From the NCBI GenBank assembly GCA_025450375.1, contig JANWHO010000062.1:1-5723 (forward strand): DNA of 5,723 bases. Direction: 5' to 3'. Position 1 is the stretch's first letter, and each line of letters opens with the position of its first letter. This DNA comes from Chloroflexota bacterium (GTDB taxonomy: Bacteria; Chloroflexota; UBA5177; JANWHV01). Below are positions 1 to 5,723 of this stretch, piece after piece. The notes below the pieces were generated by a model. It was not told the origin of the DNA and searched no databases. It saw only the letters and a list, made by a program, of their open reading frames with translations. Made by a program: the position numbers and the translations under genes.

Positions 1-307
1 GCCCAGTCGCGTTGATCTTCTCGATAAACACGCCGACCACCACGCTCTTATCGACCACGGTGGGATAATTAAACGGTCCGGCCACCCCATTCTGGAACGG
101 CAGGATTTGCTTGGTGAGCGGATCGACTACTCCTGCCTCGCTCAGAGCCACCTTCAAGGGTGGTGTGTCGGAGCTTTTGGGATAGAGGTACCGGAGTATG
201 ACTCCCACGTATGTCAGGGCGATCGCCGTGCTGCCCACGGTGAGCACCCCGAGCATGAACCGGTTGCGGCTGACCGTTCCCGGAGACTGTGCCGCTGTCG
301 CTGCCAT
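1..307 (-). CDS. Probable Rieske iron-sulfur subunit of a quinol:cytochrome c reductase, N-terminal part (runs off left edge)
   Basis: The ATG at 307-305 opens a reading frame of 102 codons that continues past the left edge. A strong AGGAGG site (318-313) sits 5 bases before it. An out-of-frame ATG at 312-310 touches that site and gives only a short shadow reading. The protein starts MAATAAQSPGTVSRNRFM, then has one hydrophobic segment (about residues 17-38, LGVLTVGSTAIALTYVGVIL) ending RYLYP, then a soluble part with GVAGPFNYPTVVDKSVVVGV. This is the plan of a Rieske protein: a short basic N-terminus with a twin-arginine-like motif (here SRNRF, with Asn between the arginines), a membrane anchor, a hinge and a beta-rich domain. 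The 2Fe-2S ligand boxes (CTHLGC and CxxHG) would lie beyond the edge, so the identity is inferred from the N-terminal plan only. Another Tat-exported, membrane-anchored redox protein is possible. It reads in the same direction as lon, 199 bases downstream of it. Confidence 0.5.
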   Translation of the reverse strand, partial: MAATAAQSPGTVSRNRFMLGVLTVGSTAIALTYVGVILRYLYPKSSDTPPLKVALSEAGVVDPLTKQILPFQNGVAGPFNYPTVVDKSVVVGVFIEKINATG

Positions 308-382
308 GCCATCCTCCTCAAGGCCTGTATAGGCGTCGTGAACCGGCTCGCGGGGCTGCCTGCCGACCCAAGAAACGGATCC

Positions 383-420
383 AAAATCGTGCCCGTACGA
401 CCGGTTCCGGCACCGGGCAC
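383..420 (-). terminator. Possible weak intrinsic terminator downstream of lon
   Basis: Read on the minus strand, GTGCCCG (420-414) and CGGGCAC (395-389) form a 7-bp GC-rich stem. Its 18-base loop contains a further CCG/CGG mini-hairpin, and GATTTT follows at 388-383. The T-run is only four bases and starts two bases after the stem. The hairpin could therefore be a weak lon terminator or simply structure in the leader of the next gene. It lies about 90 bases after the lon stop codon and about 75 bases before the start of the Rieske-like gene. Confidence 0.35.
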
Positions 421-457
421 GGCATCAGGGTACGGGGCGCCCTGCACACTCGGTTGT

Positions 458-486
458 AGTATACCCAGCCCATCGACGGAGCGGAA
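458..486 (-). promoter_or_regulatory. Candidate promoter for the Rieske-like gene
   Basis: On the minus strand a good -10 hexamer TATACT (463-458) lies in the gap after lon. The hexamer 17 bases further upstream is TTCCGC (486-481), a poor -35 match. If used, transcription would start near 451 and leave a leader of about 145 bases that includes the 383-420 hairpin. The evidence is a single good hexamer only. Confidence 0.25.
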
Positions 487-506
487 GAGTCACGGCGGCA
501 AAGTGT

Positions 507-2873
507 CTAACCCTGCACCACTTTGAGGCCGCCATGATCGCCCAGAGCCAGGGGCAAGACCATATCCATGTGATCGACAAAGACAATACGCAACTCACGC
601 TGCACGTCGCGGGGGATATCGGGCAAATCCTTCCGATTCTTGGCGGGGGCGAGGAAGGTTTTCAGACCGCCGCGGTGGGCCGCCAAAACCTTCTCCTTCA
701 GACCGCCAATCGGCAGCACATGCCCGCGGAGGGTGATCTCCCCGGTCATCGCCAGATCGCGCCTGGCCGGCCGCTGGGTGAGGGCGGAGATCAGGGCGGT
801 GGCCATGGTAATGCCCGCCGAGGGGCCATCCTTGGGCACGGCCCCGGCGGGGATATGGATATGCACATCGAGCGTTTCGTGGAACTTCTCATCCAGCCCC
901 AGTTCCTTGGCCCGCGACCGCGCGTAGCTTAGCGCGGCCTGGGCCGACTCGCGCATGACATCGCCCAATTGGCCGGTCAGGGTCATGGTGCCTTTCCCGG
1001 GCAGGAGCGCCACTTCGATCGCCATCAAATCACCCCCGGCCATGGTGACCGCCACCCCGGTGGCCACCCCCACCTCGTCCTCCAGTTCGCCCATGCCCTG
1101 GAAAAAGCGAGGCGGCCCCAGATAGCGTTCCACCGCCTGTTGGCCGACAATAGTCAGGCCCTTGCCGCCCTCGGCGACCGAGCGCGCCACTTTCCGGCAG
1201 ATATTGGCGATCTCCCGCTCCAGGTTGCGCACCCCCGCTTCGTGCGTATACTCGCGCACGATGCGGTGCAGGGCAGCCGGGGTGAAGCGGACGCGGTCGC
1301 TCAGCCCGTGCTCCTCGCGCTGGCGGGGGACGAGGAACTGCTCGGCGATGTGCAGCTTCTCATCCTCCACGTAGCCGGAAAGCTCGATCACCTCGAGGCG
1401 ATCGCGCAAGGCGGGAGGAATCGGATCCAGGATATTGGCGGTGCAAATAAAGAGCACCTTCGAGAGGTCGAAGGGCACGTCAAGGTAATGGTCGGCAAAG
1501 GCGCCGTGCTGCTCGGGGTCGAGCACTTCCAGGAGCGCGGAGGAAGGGTCCCCGCGGTAATCGGCGCCCAGCTTATCGATCTCGTCCAGGATGAACACCG
1601 GATTGATCGTCCCGGCCTGGCGCATGGTCTGGATGATCCGCCCCGGCATGGCGCCGATGTAGGTACGGCGGTGGCCCCGGATCTCCGCTTCGTCGTGGAC
1701 GCCGCCCAGGGAGATGCGGACGAACTTCCGCCCCAACGCCTGGGCGATGGATCGGCCCAGGCTGGTTTTCCCCACTCCCGGCGGCCCCACGAAACAGATG
1801 ATCGGGCTACGCATGCGCTCGGTCAGCTTCCGCACGGCCATGAACTCGATGATGCGCTCCTTGGCCTTGGGCAGGCCATAGTGCTGCTCATCCAGCACCC
1901 GAGCCGCGTGTTTGAGATCGAGATTGTCCTCGGTTTGATTGGTCCAGGGAAGGGTCAACAACCAATCAAGATAGGTACGGATGATTCCCACCTCCGGTGA
2001 GGCGGTCGGCATGGCGGAAAGGCGGCGCAGCTCCACGTCGGCTTTCTCGCGTACCACGTCTGGGAGGGTGAGACTATCCAGGCGCTCGCGTAGATCCCCA
2101 AGATCTTTAGTGAAGCTATCGGTTTCTCCGAGTTCCTTCTGGATCGCTTTCAGTTGCTCGCGGAGGAAGAATTCTCGCTGTGACTTATCGACCTCCTGCT
2201 GGACCTGCGAGTGGATGCGATTTTGCAGATCGAGCAATTCCAGTTCGCGGCTGAGATGAATGATTACTTTTTGCAGGCGCTCGGCGGGATCGATTGTCTC
2301 CAGGAGATCCTGGCGCTGCGGCATGGAGAGATCGAGGCTGCTGGCCACCAGATCGGCCAGCCGGCCAGGCTCCTCCACGTTCATGGCGGCGATGTAGTGG
2401 TCCTCGGGCAGATTCTTGCTGGACTTCACGCACTTCTCGAAGAGGGCGAGGACGGCCCGCATCAGCGCCTCGGTCGTGATCGGCTTATCGATGTTCTCCT
2501 CGATCGGCTCTACGCGCGCGATCAGGAAGGGGAGGATTTGATCGTATCCGAGGATACGCACCCGGCGTTGGCCCTGGACCAGCACGTTGGTGTGGCCGTC
2601 GGGGAGCTTGAGGATGCGGCCAACCGTGGCCTCCGTCCCGACCGTATACAGATCGTCGGGGCCGATCTCTTCTTGCTCGGGGTTCCGCTGAGCCACCACG
2701 AGGATCGGGAGATTCCGCGAATTGGCCTCCTCCACGGCACGGGCGGAGGGTTCGCGAGTGACATAGAGACTGATCCCGATCTGGGGGTAGATCACGGTAT
2801 TGATCAGAGGCAACACCGCCAATCGCAGCAGATGGGGATCCAGAATTGGCGGACTCTTACGGGCGCGAGGCAT
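507..2873 (-). CDS. lon: ATP-dependent Lon protease (LonA type), complete
   Basis: Lon is a cytoplasmic hexameric AAA+ serine protease that unfolds and degrades damaged and short-lived regulatory proteins. From the ATG at 2873 the protein has 788 residues, close to the usual 780-800. The N-terminal substrate-binding domain starts at [13 protein letters not shown] (about residues 18-30) and runs to about 205. A charged helical region follows, including [19 protein letters not shown] (232-250). Walker A is GPPGVGKT (363-370), Walker B is FILDEID (427-433), sensor 1 is TAN (Asn480), the arginine-finger region is PALRDRLE (487-494), and the sensor-2 segment is GVRNLER (547-553). The protease domain has KDGPSAG with the catalytic Ser685, and [10 protein letters not shown] with the catalytic Lys728. 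The frame is open 40 codons further upstream to 2993, but that extension has no Lon-like sequence and covers the likely lon promoter. The 2873 start also has a GAGAGGGG site (2890-2883) and begins just before the conserved N-domain. All catalytic residues are present, so it should be active. Confidence 0.98.
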   Translation of the reverse strand: MPRARKSPPILDPHLLRLAVLPLINTVIYPQIGISLYVTREPSARAVEEANSRNLPILVVAQRNPEQEEIGPDDLYTVGTEATVGRILKLPDGHTNVLVQGQRRVRILGYDQILPFLIARVEPIEENIDKPITTEALMRAVLALFEKCVKSSKNLPEDHYIAAMNVEEPGRLADLVASSLDLSMPQRQDLLETIDPAERLQKVIIHLSRELELLDLQNRIHSQVQQEVDKSQREFFLREQLKAIQKELGETDSFTKDLGDLRERLDSLTLPDVVREKADVELRRLSAMPTASPEVGIIRTYLDWLLTLPWTNQTEDNLDLKHAARVLDEQHYGLPKAKERIIEFMAVRKLTERMRSPIICFVGPPGVGKTSLGRSIAQALGRKFVRISLGGVHDEAEIRGHRRTYIGAMPGRIIQTMRQAGTINPVFILDEIDKLGADYRGDPSSALLEVLDPEQHGAFADHYLDVPFDLSKVLFICTANILDPIPPALRDRLEVIELSGYVEDEKLHIAEQFLVPRQREEHGLSDRVRFTPAALHRIVREYTHEAGVRNLEREIANICRKVARSVAEGGKGLTIVGQQAVERYLGPPRFFQGMGELEDEVGVATGVAVTMAGGDLMAIEVALLPGKGTMTLTGQLGDVMRESAQAALSYARSRAKELGLDEKFHETLDVHIHIPAGAVPKDGPSAGITMATALISALTQRPARRDLAMTGEITLRGHVLPIGGLKEKVLAAHRGGLKTFLAPAKNRKDLPDIPRDVQRELRIVFVDHMDMVLPLALGDHGGLKVVQG

Positions 2874-2882
2874 AACGGGTAA

Positions 2883-2890
2883 CCCCTCTC
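2883..2890 (-). promoter_or_regulatory. Ribosome-binding site that decides the lon start
   Basis: GAGAGGGG on the minus strand lies 9 bases before the ATG at 2873. It supports this start over the longer in-frame reading that begins at 2993. Confidence 0.6.
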
Positions 2891-2934
2891 TTTGGGGCCT
2901 GACAGCGGAATCGAGGCCGCCGGTTTTTCGGTCA

Positions 2935-2963
2935 ATTGTAGCGCCTGTGACTCTGGGTAGCCA
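2935..2963 (-). promoter_or_regulatory. Candidate lon promoter
   Basis: On the minus strand a -10 hexamer TACAAT (2940-2935) is preceded, 17 bases upstream, by TGGCTA (2963-2958), which matches three of six -35 consensus bases. Transcription would start near 2928 and leave a leader of about 55 bases before the ATG at 2873. The weak -35 suits a promoter that needs help from an activator or alternative sigma factor, which is inference. It lies back to back with the strong rightward promoter at 2974-3003, with only ten bases between the two -35 elements. Confidence 0.45.
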
Positions 2964-2973
2964 GTAAACCCGA

Positions 2974-3003
2974 TTGACAGGTGAGGGAAGCACTCTCTAA
3001 AAT
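2974..3003 (+). promoter_or_regulatory. Strong sigma-70-type promoter for the structured RNA and HNH gene
   Basis: A perfect -35 element TTGACA (2974-2979) is followed after 18 bases by TAAAAT (2998-3003), which differs from the -10 consensus at one position. Transcription should begin close to 3010. This is the best promoter in the window and reads only into non-coding DNA for more than 200 bases. Confidence 0.75.
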
Positions 3004-3009
3004 AATGGT

Positions 3010-3196
3010 ACACCTGTCTGATCACCAAAAGCAGTACTGCGAGGCTTGTGATGCGGATGCCGGCAGAGCCGCAAACCCTCTGGTGTTGGTGCGTGACTCA
3101 ATGGCGGGAACCGATACAGAGCGTGCATAGTCTCCCTGCGCTAGGGGGACGAATGCCTTAAAGGTGCCCGGCCGAGATGGTCAGGCGCCTTTTTTA
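3010..3196 (+). ncRNA. Structured RNA of about 185 nt, class not recognised: small RNA or terminator-controlled leader
   Basis: The segment between the strong promoter and the terminator has no convincing reading frame but several complementary segments. Seen by eye: a GCGG/CCGC hairpin (3053-3056 with 3068-3071); a 12-bp helix with one bulged G joining CTCTG(G)TGTTGGT (3078-3090) to the segment 3110-3121; and TCTCCCT/AGGGGGA (3131-3137 with 3143-3149) with a GCGCT loop, extended by GCAT/ATGC (3125-3128 with 3153-3156). The 3' end is the intrinsic terminator at 3160-3199. GAGG (3041-3044) can alternatively pair with CCTC (3077-3080), which would break the 12-bp helix. The 5' segment 3013-3023 can pair with 3176-3185 (ten pairs, one mismatch, one bulge), which uses part of the terminator stem, so antitermination is possible. 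The length is like that of 6S RNA, but the multi-hairpin plan is not. No conserved core of the TPP, FMN, cobalamin, SAM, glycine, lysine or T-box families was found. Ends and pairing are predictions. Confidence 0.55.
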
Positions 3197-3199
3197 TTT
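3160..3199 (+). terminator. Strong intrinsic terminator upstream of the HNH gene
   Basis: AAAGGTGCC (3160-3168) pairs with GGCGCCTTT (3184-3192). After one C/A mismatch the stem continues as GGCC (3170-3173) with GGTC (3179-3182), closed by the loop GAGAT. The stem thus has 13 pairs, two of them G-T, and is followed by TTTTTTATTT (3190-3199). It lies 35-45 bases before the HNH start. Most transcripts from 2974-3003 should therefore stop before the gene unless the structure is prevented from forming. Confidence 0.85.
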
Positions 3200-3233
3200 G
3201 TCCCGAGAGGGCAAGCGGTGGGGGCGGTGAAGG

Positions 3234-3731
3234 GTGGGCCACGTACTGGTTTTGAATGCCACCTATCAACGGCTGAATTTTATCTCGCTCCAACGGGCGA
3301 TCGTGCTTTTGCTCAAGCAAAAGGCCGAGCCGATCGAGGTCGATTGCACGGCCAAATTGCGCTCCGAGCGCCAGGCGTTTGACTCACCCGTGGTGATCCG
3401 CCTGGTCAATTACGTGCATGTGCCGTATGAGCGGTTTACCGTGCCGCTCTCGCGCCGCACCCTGATTAACCGGGACAACCATATGTGCCAGTTCTGCGGC
3501 GACACCGAGGGGCCGTTGACCATCGATCATGTGATGCCTCGTTCGCGCGGCGGCGCCACCTCCTGGGACAACTGCGTGGCCGCCTGCTTGCGGTGCAATC
3601 ATCGGAAGGGTAACAAGACTCCCGAGGAAGCGCATATGAGGCTGCGCACCGTGCCGCGCCGGCCCAGCGATCCTTTCTCCATCCTCTTCGATCGGGCGCG
3701 GCATAACGCCGTGTGGGAGAAATATGCTTAA
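3234..3731 (+). CDS. HNH endonuclease family protein, 165 residues
   Basis: This is a stand-alone HNH nuclease; the family cuts DNA with one metal ion in a beta-beta-alpha fold, but the role of this widespread short type is not known. Residues 1-75 form a conserved N-terminal region beginning VLVLNATYQRLNFISLQRA. The HNH core covers about 76-130. Cys85-Cys88 and Cys118-Cys121 are the probable zinc-binding pairs; TIDHVMPRSRGG holds the catalytic His99; Asn113 (WDNC) and His123 (CNHRKGN) complete the motif. All key residues are present, so activity is plausible. The start is the GTG at 3234: a stop codon lies in frame at 3228-3230 and the family-like sequence begins at residue 4. The nearest purine-rich stretch, GAAGG, touches the start codon, with GGGGGCGG a little further up, so the ribosome-binding site is poor. 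It has no promoter of its own in the 38 bases after the terminator and probably depends on read-through. Its stop codon is inside the 3729-3778 hairpin. Confidence 0.93.
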   Translation: MGHVLVLNATYQRLNFISLQRAIVLLLKQKAEPIEVDCTAKLRSERQAFDSPVVIRLVNYVHVPYERFTVPLSRRTLINRDNHMCQFCGDTEGPLTIDHVMPRSRGGATSWDNCVAACLRCNHRKGNKTPEEAHMRLRTVPRRPSDPFSILFDRARHNAVWEKYA

Positions 3732-3778
3732 TGTGAATCGAAGCCGGGGACTGGCGTCCCCGGCTTCGATTCACATTA
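3729..3778. repeat. Perfect 23-bp inverted repeat with a 4-base loop (convergent-gene hairpin, possible bidirectional terminator)
   Basis: Positions 3729-3751 are perfectly complementary to 3756-3778; the loop is TGGC (3752-3755). The stem is AT-rich at its base (TAATGTGAATC) and GC-rich at its tip (GCCGGGGAC). The HNH stop codon TAA is the first three bases of the left arm. The hairpin sits between two converging genes, which suits a two-way terminator, but neither exit shows a proper T-run: rightward it is followed by TGAAAAACGG, leftward by AGCATATTTC. The perfect arms may instead mark a dispersed palindromic repeat of the REP kind. On the minus strand between the dUTPase stop and the hairpin there is a tiny CGG/CCG stem followed by TTTTT (3785-3781), a weak extra terminator candidate. 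Confidence 0.85.
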
Positions 3779-3801
3779 TGAAAAACGGCTTTTCCGGAAC
3801 T

Positions 3802-4245
3802 CTAAGCTCCCGTGCTGCCGAAGCCGCCGCGCGTGGGGGCATCCATCCGCGGCACCTCCTCCCACTGGGCCCGGTCCACGCGCACGAAGATGCCCTGGGC
3901 CAGCCGCTCGCCCCGCTTCACGGTGACTGGCGAGGCAGTGAAGTTGTAGACTTGACAGCGCACCTCGTCGCCGTCACCACGATAGTCCTGATCGATCACG
4001 CCCACTCCGTGCGGCACCGAGAGGCCCTTGCGGCGGGGCGTGGAGCTACGGGAGGTGACCAGCAGCATATAGCAGGGTGGGGTGGCGATTGCTACCCCGG
4101 TCGGGAGGAGCGCAATCTCGCCGGGAGCCAGGACCGTCTCCTCGCGGCAGTAGAGATCGAAACCCACGGCGCCGGGAGAGGCATACTCCGGGAGCGGGAG
4201 ATCGGGATCGAGCCGGCGGATGCGTACGCTCAAGGTTTCGCTCAT
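3802..4245 (-). CDS. dut: dUTP diphosphatase (dUTPase), complete
   Basis: It hydrolyses dUTP to dUMP and pyrophosphate, keeping uracil out of DNA and supplying the precursor of dTMP; the family is trimeric and cytoplasmic. The 147 residues match the usual size, and the five motifs appear in order: PGAVGFDLY (24-32, Asp30); SRSSTPRRKGL (65-75); GVGVIDQDYRGDGDE (80-94, catalytic Asp85 and Tyr88); GERLAQGIF (112-120, Gln117); and the C-terminal lid TRGGFGSTG (138-146). Motif 2 is the RSSTxxRKGL form in place of the commoner RSGLAxKxG, and motif 3 has DGDE where many have GEIKV. This combination marks a dUTPase subgroup and is not decay. It is less likely a dCTP deaminase, since the glycine-rich C-terminal lid is intact. 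The ATG lies two bases after the kinase stop codon, and its ribosome-binding site is within the kinase gene, so the two genes are one operon with this one second. Confidence 0.95.
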   Translation of the reverse strand: MSETLSVRIRRLDPDLPLPEYASPGAVGFDLYCREETVLAPGEIALLPTGVAIATPPCYMLLVTSRSSTPRRKGLSVPHGVGVIDQDYRGDGDEVRCQVYNFTASPVTVKRGERLAQGIFVRVDRAQWEEVPRMDAPTRGGFGSTGA

Positions 4246-4247
4246 CT

Positions 4248-5723
4248 TTATTCCCCCTGGCGGAGTGCGTGCATATCCGCCCGCAAGGAAGGATAGAGCC
4301 CGAGGTAGCGCGTATAGCGATCAGCATAGCGATCGACCATCAGCGGATCGGGCACGACCGCCGGCTCCAGCGCCACGGTGGCATCGCAGGCTGCCTGAAG
4401 TTCGGCAAAGTGGCCAAGATGCGTGGCGGCCAGTAAGGCCGCTCCCAGGGCGGACTGCTCGCCCGTCGCGAGCGGAATGAGCGGCTGGCCGAGTACCGCG
4501 GCCACGATCGCCCGCATCAGGGGGTGCCGCGCGACGCCGCCCGCCAGGAGAATCCGATCCGTCCGCACACCGGCGGCCCGCAGCGGCTCCAGCGCCTGGC
4601 GGAGGCTGAACGCCACGCCCTCCAGCACGGCACGCGCCAGGTGCGCGCGGTCGTGATCCAGGCGCAATCCCACCAGGGCGCCGCTGGCGTCCGGGTCGAG
4701 CAGGGGGGTGCGCTCGCCCGCCAGATAAGGCAGGAAGAGCAGCCCGCCGGCGCCGGCGGGCGCGGTCGCCGCCAGATCCATAAGCCGCGTGTCTCCGCCC
4801 GGCGTGTGGTCGTCCAGCACCGTTTCGCGCAGCCAACGCAGGGACAGACCGGCGCCGAGCGTGGCGGCGAGCGCGAGGTACACGCCGGGAATGGCGTGGC
4901 AGAGAGTACGGAGCCCATGCTCGGGCCGGGCCAGCGGGCGGGCCAACGGGGTCACCAACTGGCCGCCGGTAGAGATACTGATCAGCAAGGTGCCGGGCGC
5001 CAGCAAGCCCGCGCCGATGGCCGCCATGGCCTGATCACTCCCGCCGCAGAGTACCGGCGTGCCCTCGATCAGGCCGGTCGCGAGTGCGGCCGCGGGCGTG
5101 ATCAGGCCGGCCGGCGCCGCCGAGGCCAGGAGGGGCGGGAGCAGGGCGGGCGAGAGATCCAGGGCTTCGAGGGCGGGAAAGCACCAATCCCAGCCGGCAT
5201 TGGCGCCGGTCGGGTCGGGCCCTCCCACACTCTCCAGGTCGATCAAGGGAATACCGCTCCCGTCGCTTGGCTCGGTCGCCAGAGAGCCGGTGAGGCGGAA
5301 GCGCAGATAATCTTTCGGGAGGAGCACCGTGCGTACCCGGCGCCAGCGTTCTGGCTCGTGGCGCCGGCACCAGAGGAGCGAAGCCAACATGAAGCCGGGG
5401 GACACGCCGCCGCCCAAGCGGCCGAGGAGCCGGCGCGCGCGAAGGGCCTCCTCGGCCTGGGCGCTCTCGCGCGCCGTCCGTCCGTCCGGCCAGATGATCG
5501 CGGGACGGAGCGGCATTCCCCGGTCGTCGAGGAGCACCGTACCGTGCATTTGACCGCCCACGGCGATCGCGCGCACCGCCGCTGGAGTCACGCCGGTGTC
5601 ATCGAGCAGGGCGCGAATCGCCGCGCAGGCAATGATCCACCACTCCTGGGGATCTTGTTCCGCCCAGCCAGGTTGGGGCATGGCCAGCGGGTAGCTCCGG
5701 GTGATCGCGCCGGCGACCCAGCC
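4248..5723 (-). CDS. xylB: Xylulokinase-like FGGY carbohydrate kinase, N-terminus cut by right edge
   Basis: It is predicted to phosphorylate D-xylulose with ATP to xylulose 5-phosphate, the entry into the pentose phosphate pathway. The frame stays open from the right edge: 14 codons (GWVAGAITRSYPLA) precede the ATG at 5681. That Met is internal, since YPLAMPQPGWAEQDPQEWW matches the usual XylB stretch about 30-50 residues into the protein. About 20 residues, including the DLGTSSVK-type phosphate loop, lie outside. With numbering from the first visible codon, features are GGQMHGTVLLDD (56-67, sugar-contacting Met-His), IIWPDGRT (76-83), VLLPKDYLRFRLTG (133-146), GGSDQAMAAIG (227-237, proposed catalytic Asp230), LPYLAGERTP (331-340), ARAVLEGVAFSLRQ (363-376) and ILLAGGVARHPLMRAI (391-406), the last being the adenosine-binding segment. 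GGSDQ and ISTGGQ differ from the commoner GGGDN and LGTSG, so the true substrate could be a related sugar or polyol. It is first of the visible operon with dut. Confidence 0.93.
   Translation of the reverse strand, partial: GWVAGAITRSYPLAMPQPGWAEQDPQEWWIIACAAIRALLDDTGVTPAAVRAIAVGGQMHGTVLLDDRGMPLRPAIIWPDGRTARESAQAEEALRARRLLGRLGGGVSPGFMLASLLWCRRHEPERWRRVRTVLLPKDYLRFRLTGSLATEPSDGSGIPLIDLESVGGPDPTGANAGWDWCFPALEALDLSPALLPPLLASAAPAGLITPAAALATGLIEGTPVLCGGSDQAMAAIGAGLLAPGTLLISISTGGQLVTPLARPLARPEHGLRTLCHAIPGVYLALAATLGAGLSLRWLRETVLDDHTPGGDTRLMDLAATAPAGAGGLLFLPYLAGERTPLLDPDASGALVGLRLDHDRAHLARAVLEGVAFSLRQALEPLRAAGVRTDRILLAGGVARHPLMRAIVAAVLGQPLIPLATGEQSALGAALLAATHLGHFAELQAACDATVALEPAVVPDPLMVDRYADRYTRYLGLYPSLRADMHALRQGE
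4251..4258 (-). promoter_or_regulatory. dUTPase ribosome-binding site inside the kinase gene
   Basis: AGGGGGAA on the minus strand, its AGGGG core 8 bases before the ATG at 4245, is formed by the last sense codons of the kinase (CAG GGG GAA) next to its TAA stop (4250-4248). Ribosomes finishing the kinase would end on top of it, which favours translational coupling. Confidence 0.8.

Noticed and set aside
107..526. Plus-strand open frame of 139 codons
   Set aside because: It is antisense to the Rieske-like gene and the gap after lon, with no ribosome-binding site and no recognisable domain.
969..2000. Long plus-strand open frame of 343 codons
   Set aside because: It lies wholly antisense to lon, its translation is low-complexity His/Gly/Arg-rich text with no domain, and the lon frame explains the bias. 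The same holds for 534-932 and 2211-2882.
2874..2993. Upstream in-frame extension of lon to an ATG at 2993
   Set aside because: The extra 40 residues show no Lon-like sequence, cover the probable lon promoter, and the 2873 start has a fitting ribosome-binding site just before the conserved N-domain.
2987..2995. CIRCE heat-shock operator near lon
   Set aside because: Only one half-site-like AGCACTC is present; no GAGTGCTAA partner follows at the required nine-base spacing.
3010..3196. 6S RNA, SRP RNA or HEARO RNA
   Set aside because: The length suits 6S, but the pairing is multi-hairpin and not one long rod. GGTCAGG near 3179 recalls SRP RNA, but the GGAAGCAGC loop is missing. HEARO accompanies much longer HNH-containing proteins.
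3724..4296. Plus-strand open frame of 190 codons across the palindrome and antisense to dut
   Set aside because: It is a shadow of the dUTPase gene; the frame crosses the hairpin and its product resembles nothing known.
5679..5681. ATG at 5681 as the kinase start
   Set aside because: The frame is open to the edge, and the codons upstream encode the expected XylB residues before the PGWAEQDP stretch, so this Met is internal.
1..5723. tRNA genes, CRISPR arrays, insertion sequences or prophage genes
   Set aside because: No spaced direct repeats, tRNA cloverleaf, transposase or integrase reading was found. The lone HNH gene does not by itself indicate a mobile element.

Overview
The window is GC-rich, densely coded bacterial DNA. 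The protein families (Lon, a small HNH nuclease, trimeric dUTPase with the RSS-type second motif, XylB-like FGGY kinase, probable Rieske subunit of a quinol:cytochrome c oxidoreductase) and the codon bias suggest a high-GC, aerobic, Chloroflexota-like bacterium (for example the Thermomicrobia side). That placement is inferred from the style of the proteins; no marker gene is present to prove it.

Layout from left to right. Positions 1-307 (minus) hold the N-terminal third or so of a membrane-anchored, probably Rieske-type protein that runs off the left edge. A 199-base gap follows, with a possible lon terminator hairpin and a weak promoter candidate. Positions 507-2873 (minus) hold a complete ATP-dependent Lon protease. 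The roughly 360-base gap 2874-3233 is the non-coding centre of the window. It holds back-to-back promoters: a modest one for lon leftward and a strong TTGACA/TAAAAT one rightward. The rightward one is followed by a stretch of about 185 bases rich in complementary segments that ends in a strong intrinsic terminator. This looks like either a free-standing small RNA or a terminator-controlled leader for the next gene. Positions 3234-3731 (plus) hold a GTG-started, 165-residue HNH nuclease. Its stop codon lies inside a perfect 23-bp hairpin (3729-3778) that separates it from the convergent gene. Positions 3802-4245 (minus) hold a dUTPase, and 4248 to the right edge (minus) hold a xylulokinase-like FGGY kinase whose N-terminus lies outside the window.

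The genes do not form one pathway. The kinase and dUTPase are two bases apart, with the dUTPase ribosome-binding site inside the last kinase codons, so they are surely co-transcribed and probably translationally coupled. The kinase would feed xylulose 5-phosphate to the pentose phosphate pathway, and dUTPase keeps dUTP low and supplies dUMP for thymidylate synthesis. Lon is cytoplasmic quality control; the Rieske-like protein is respiratory. The part least explained by known families is the structured RNA or leader at 3010-3196 between lon and the HNH gene.
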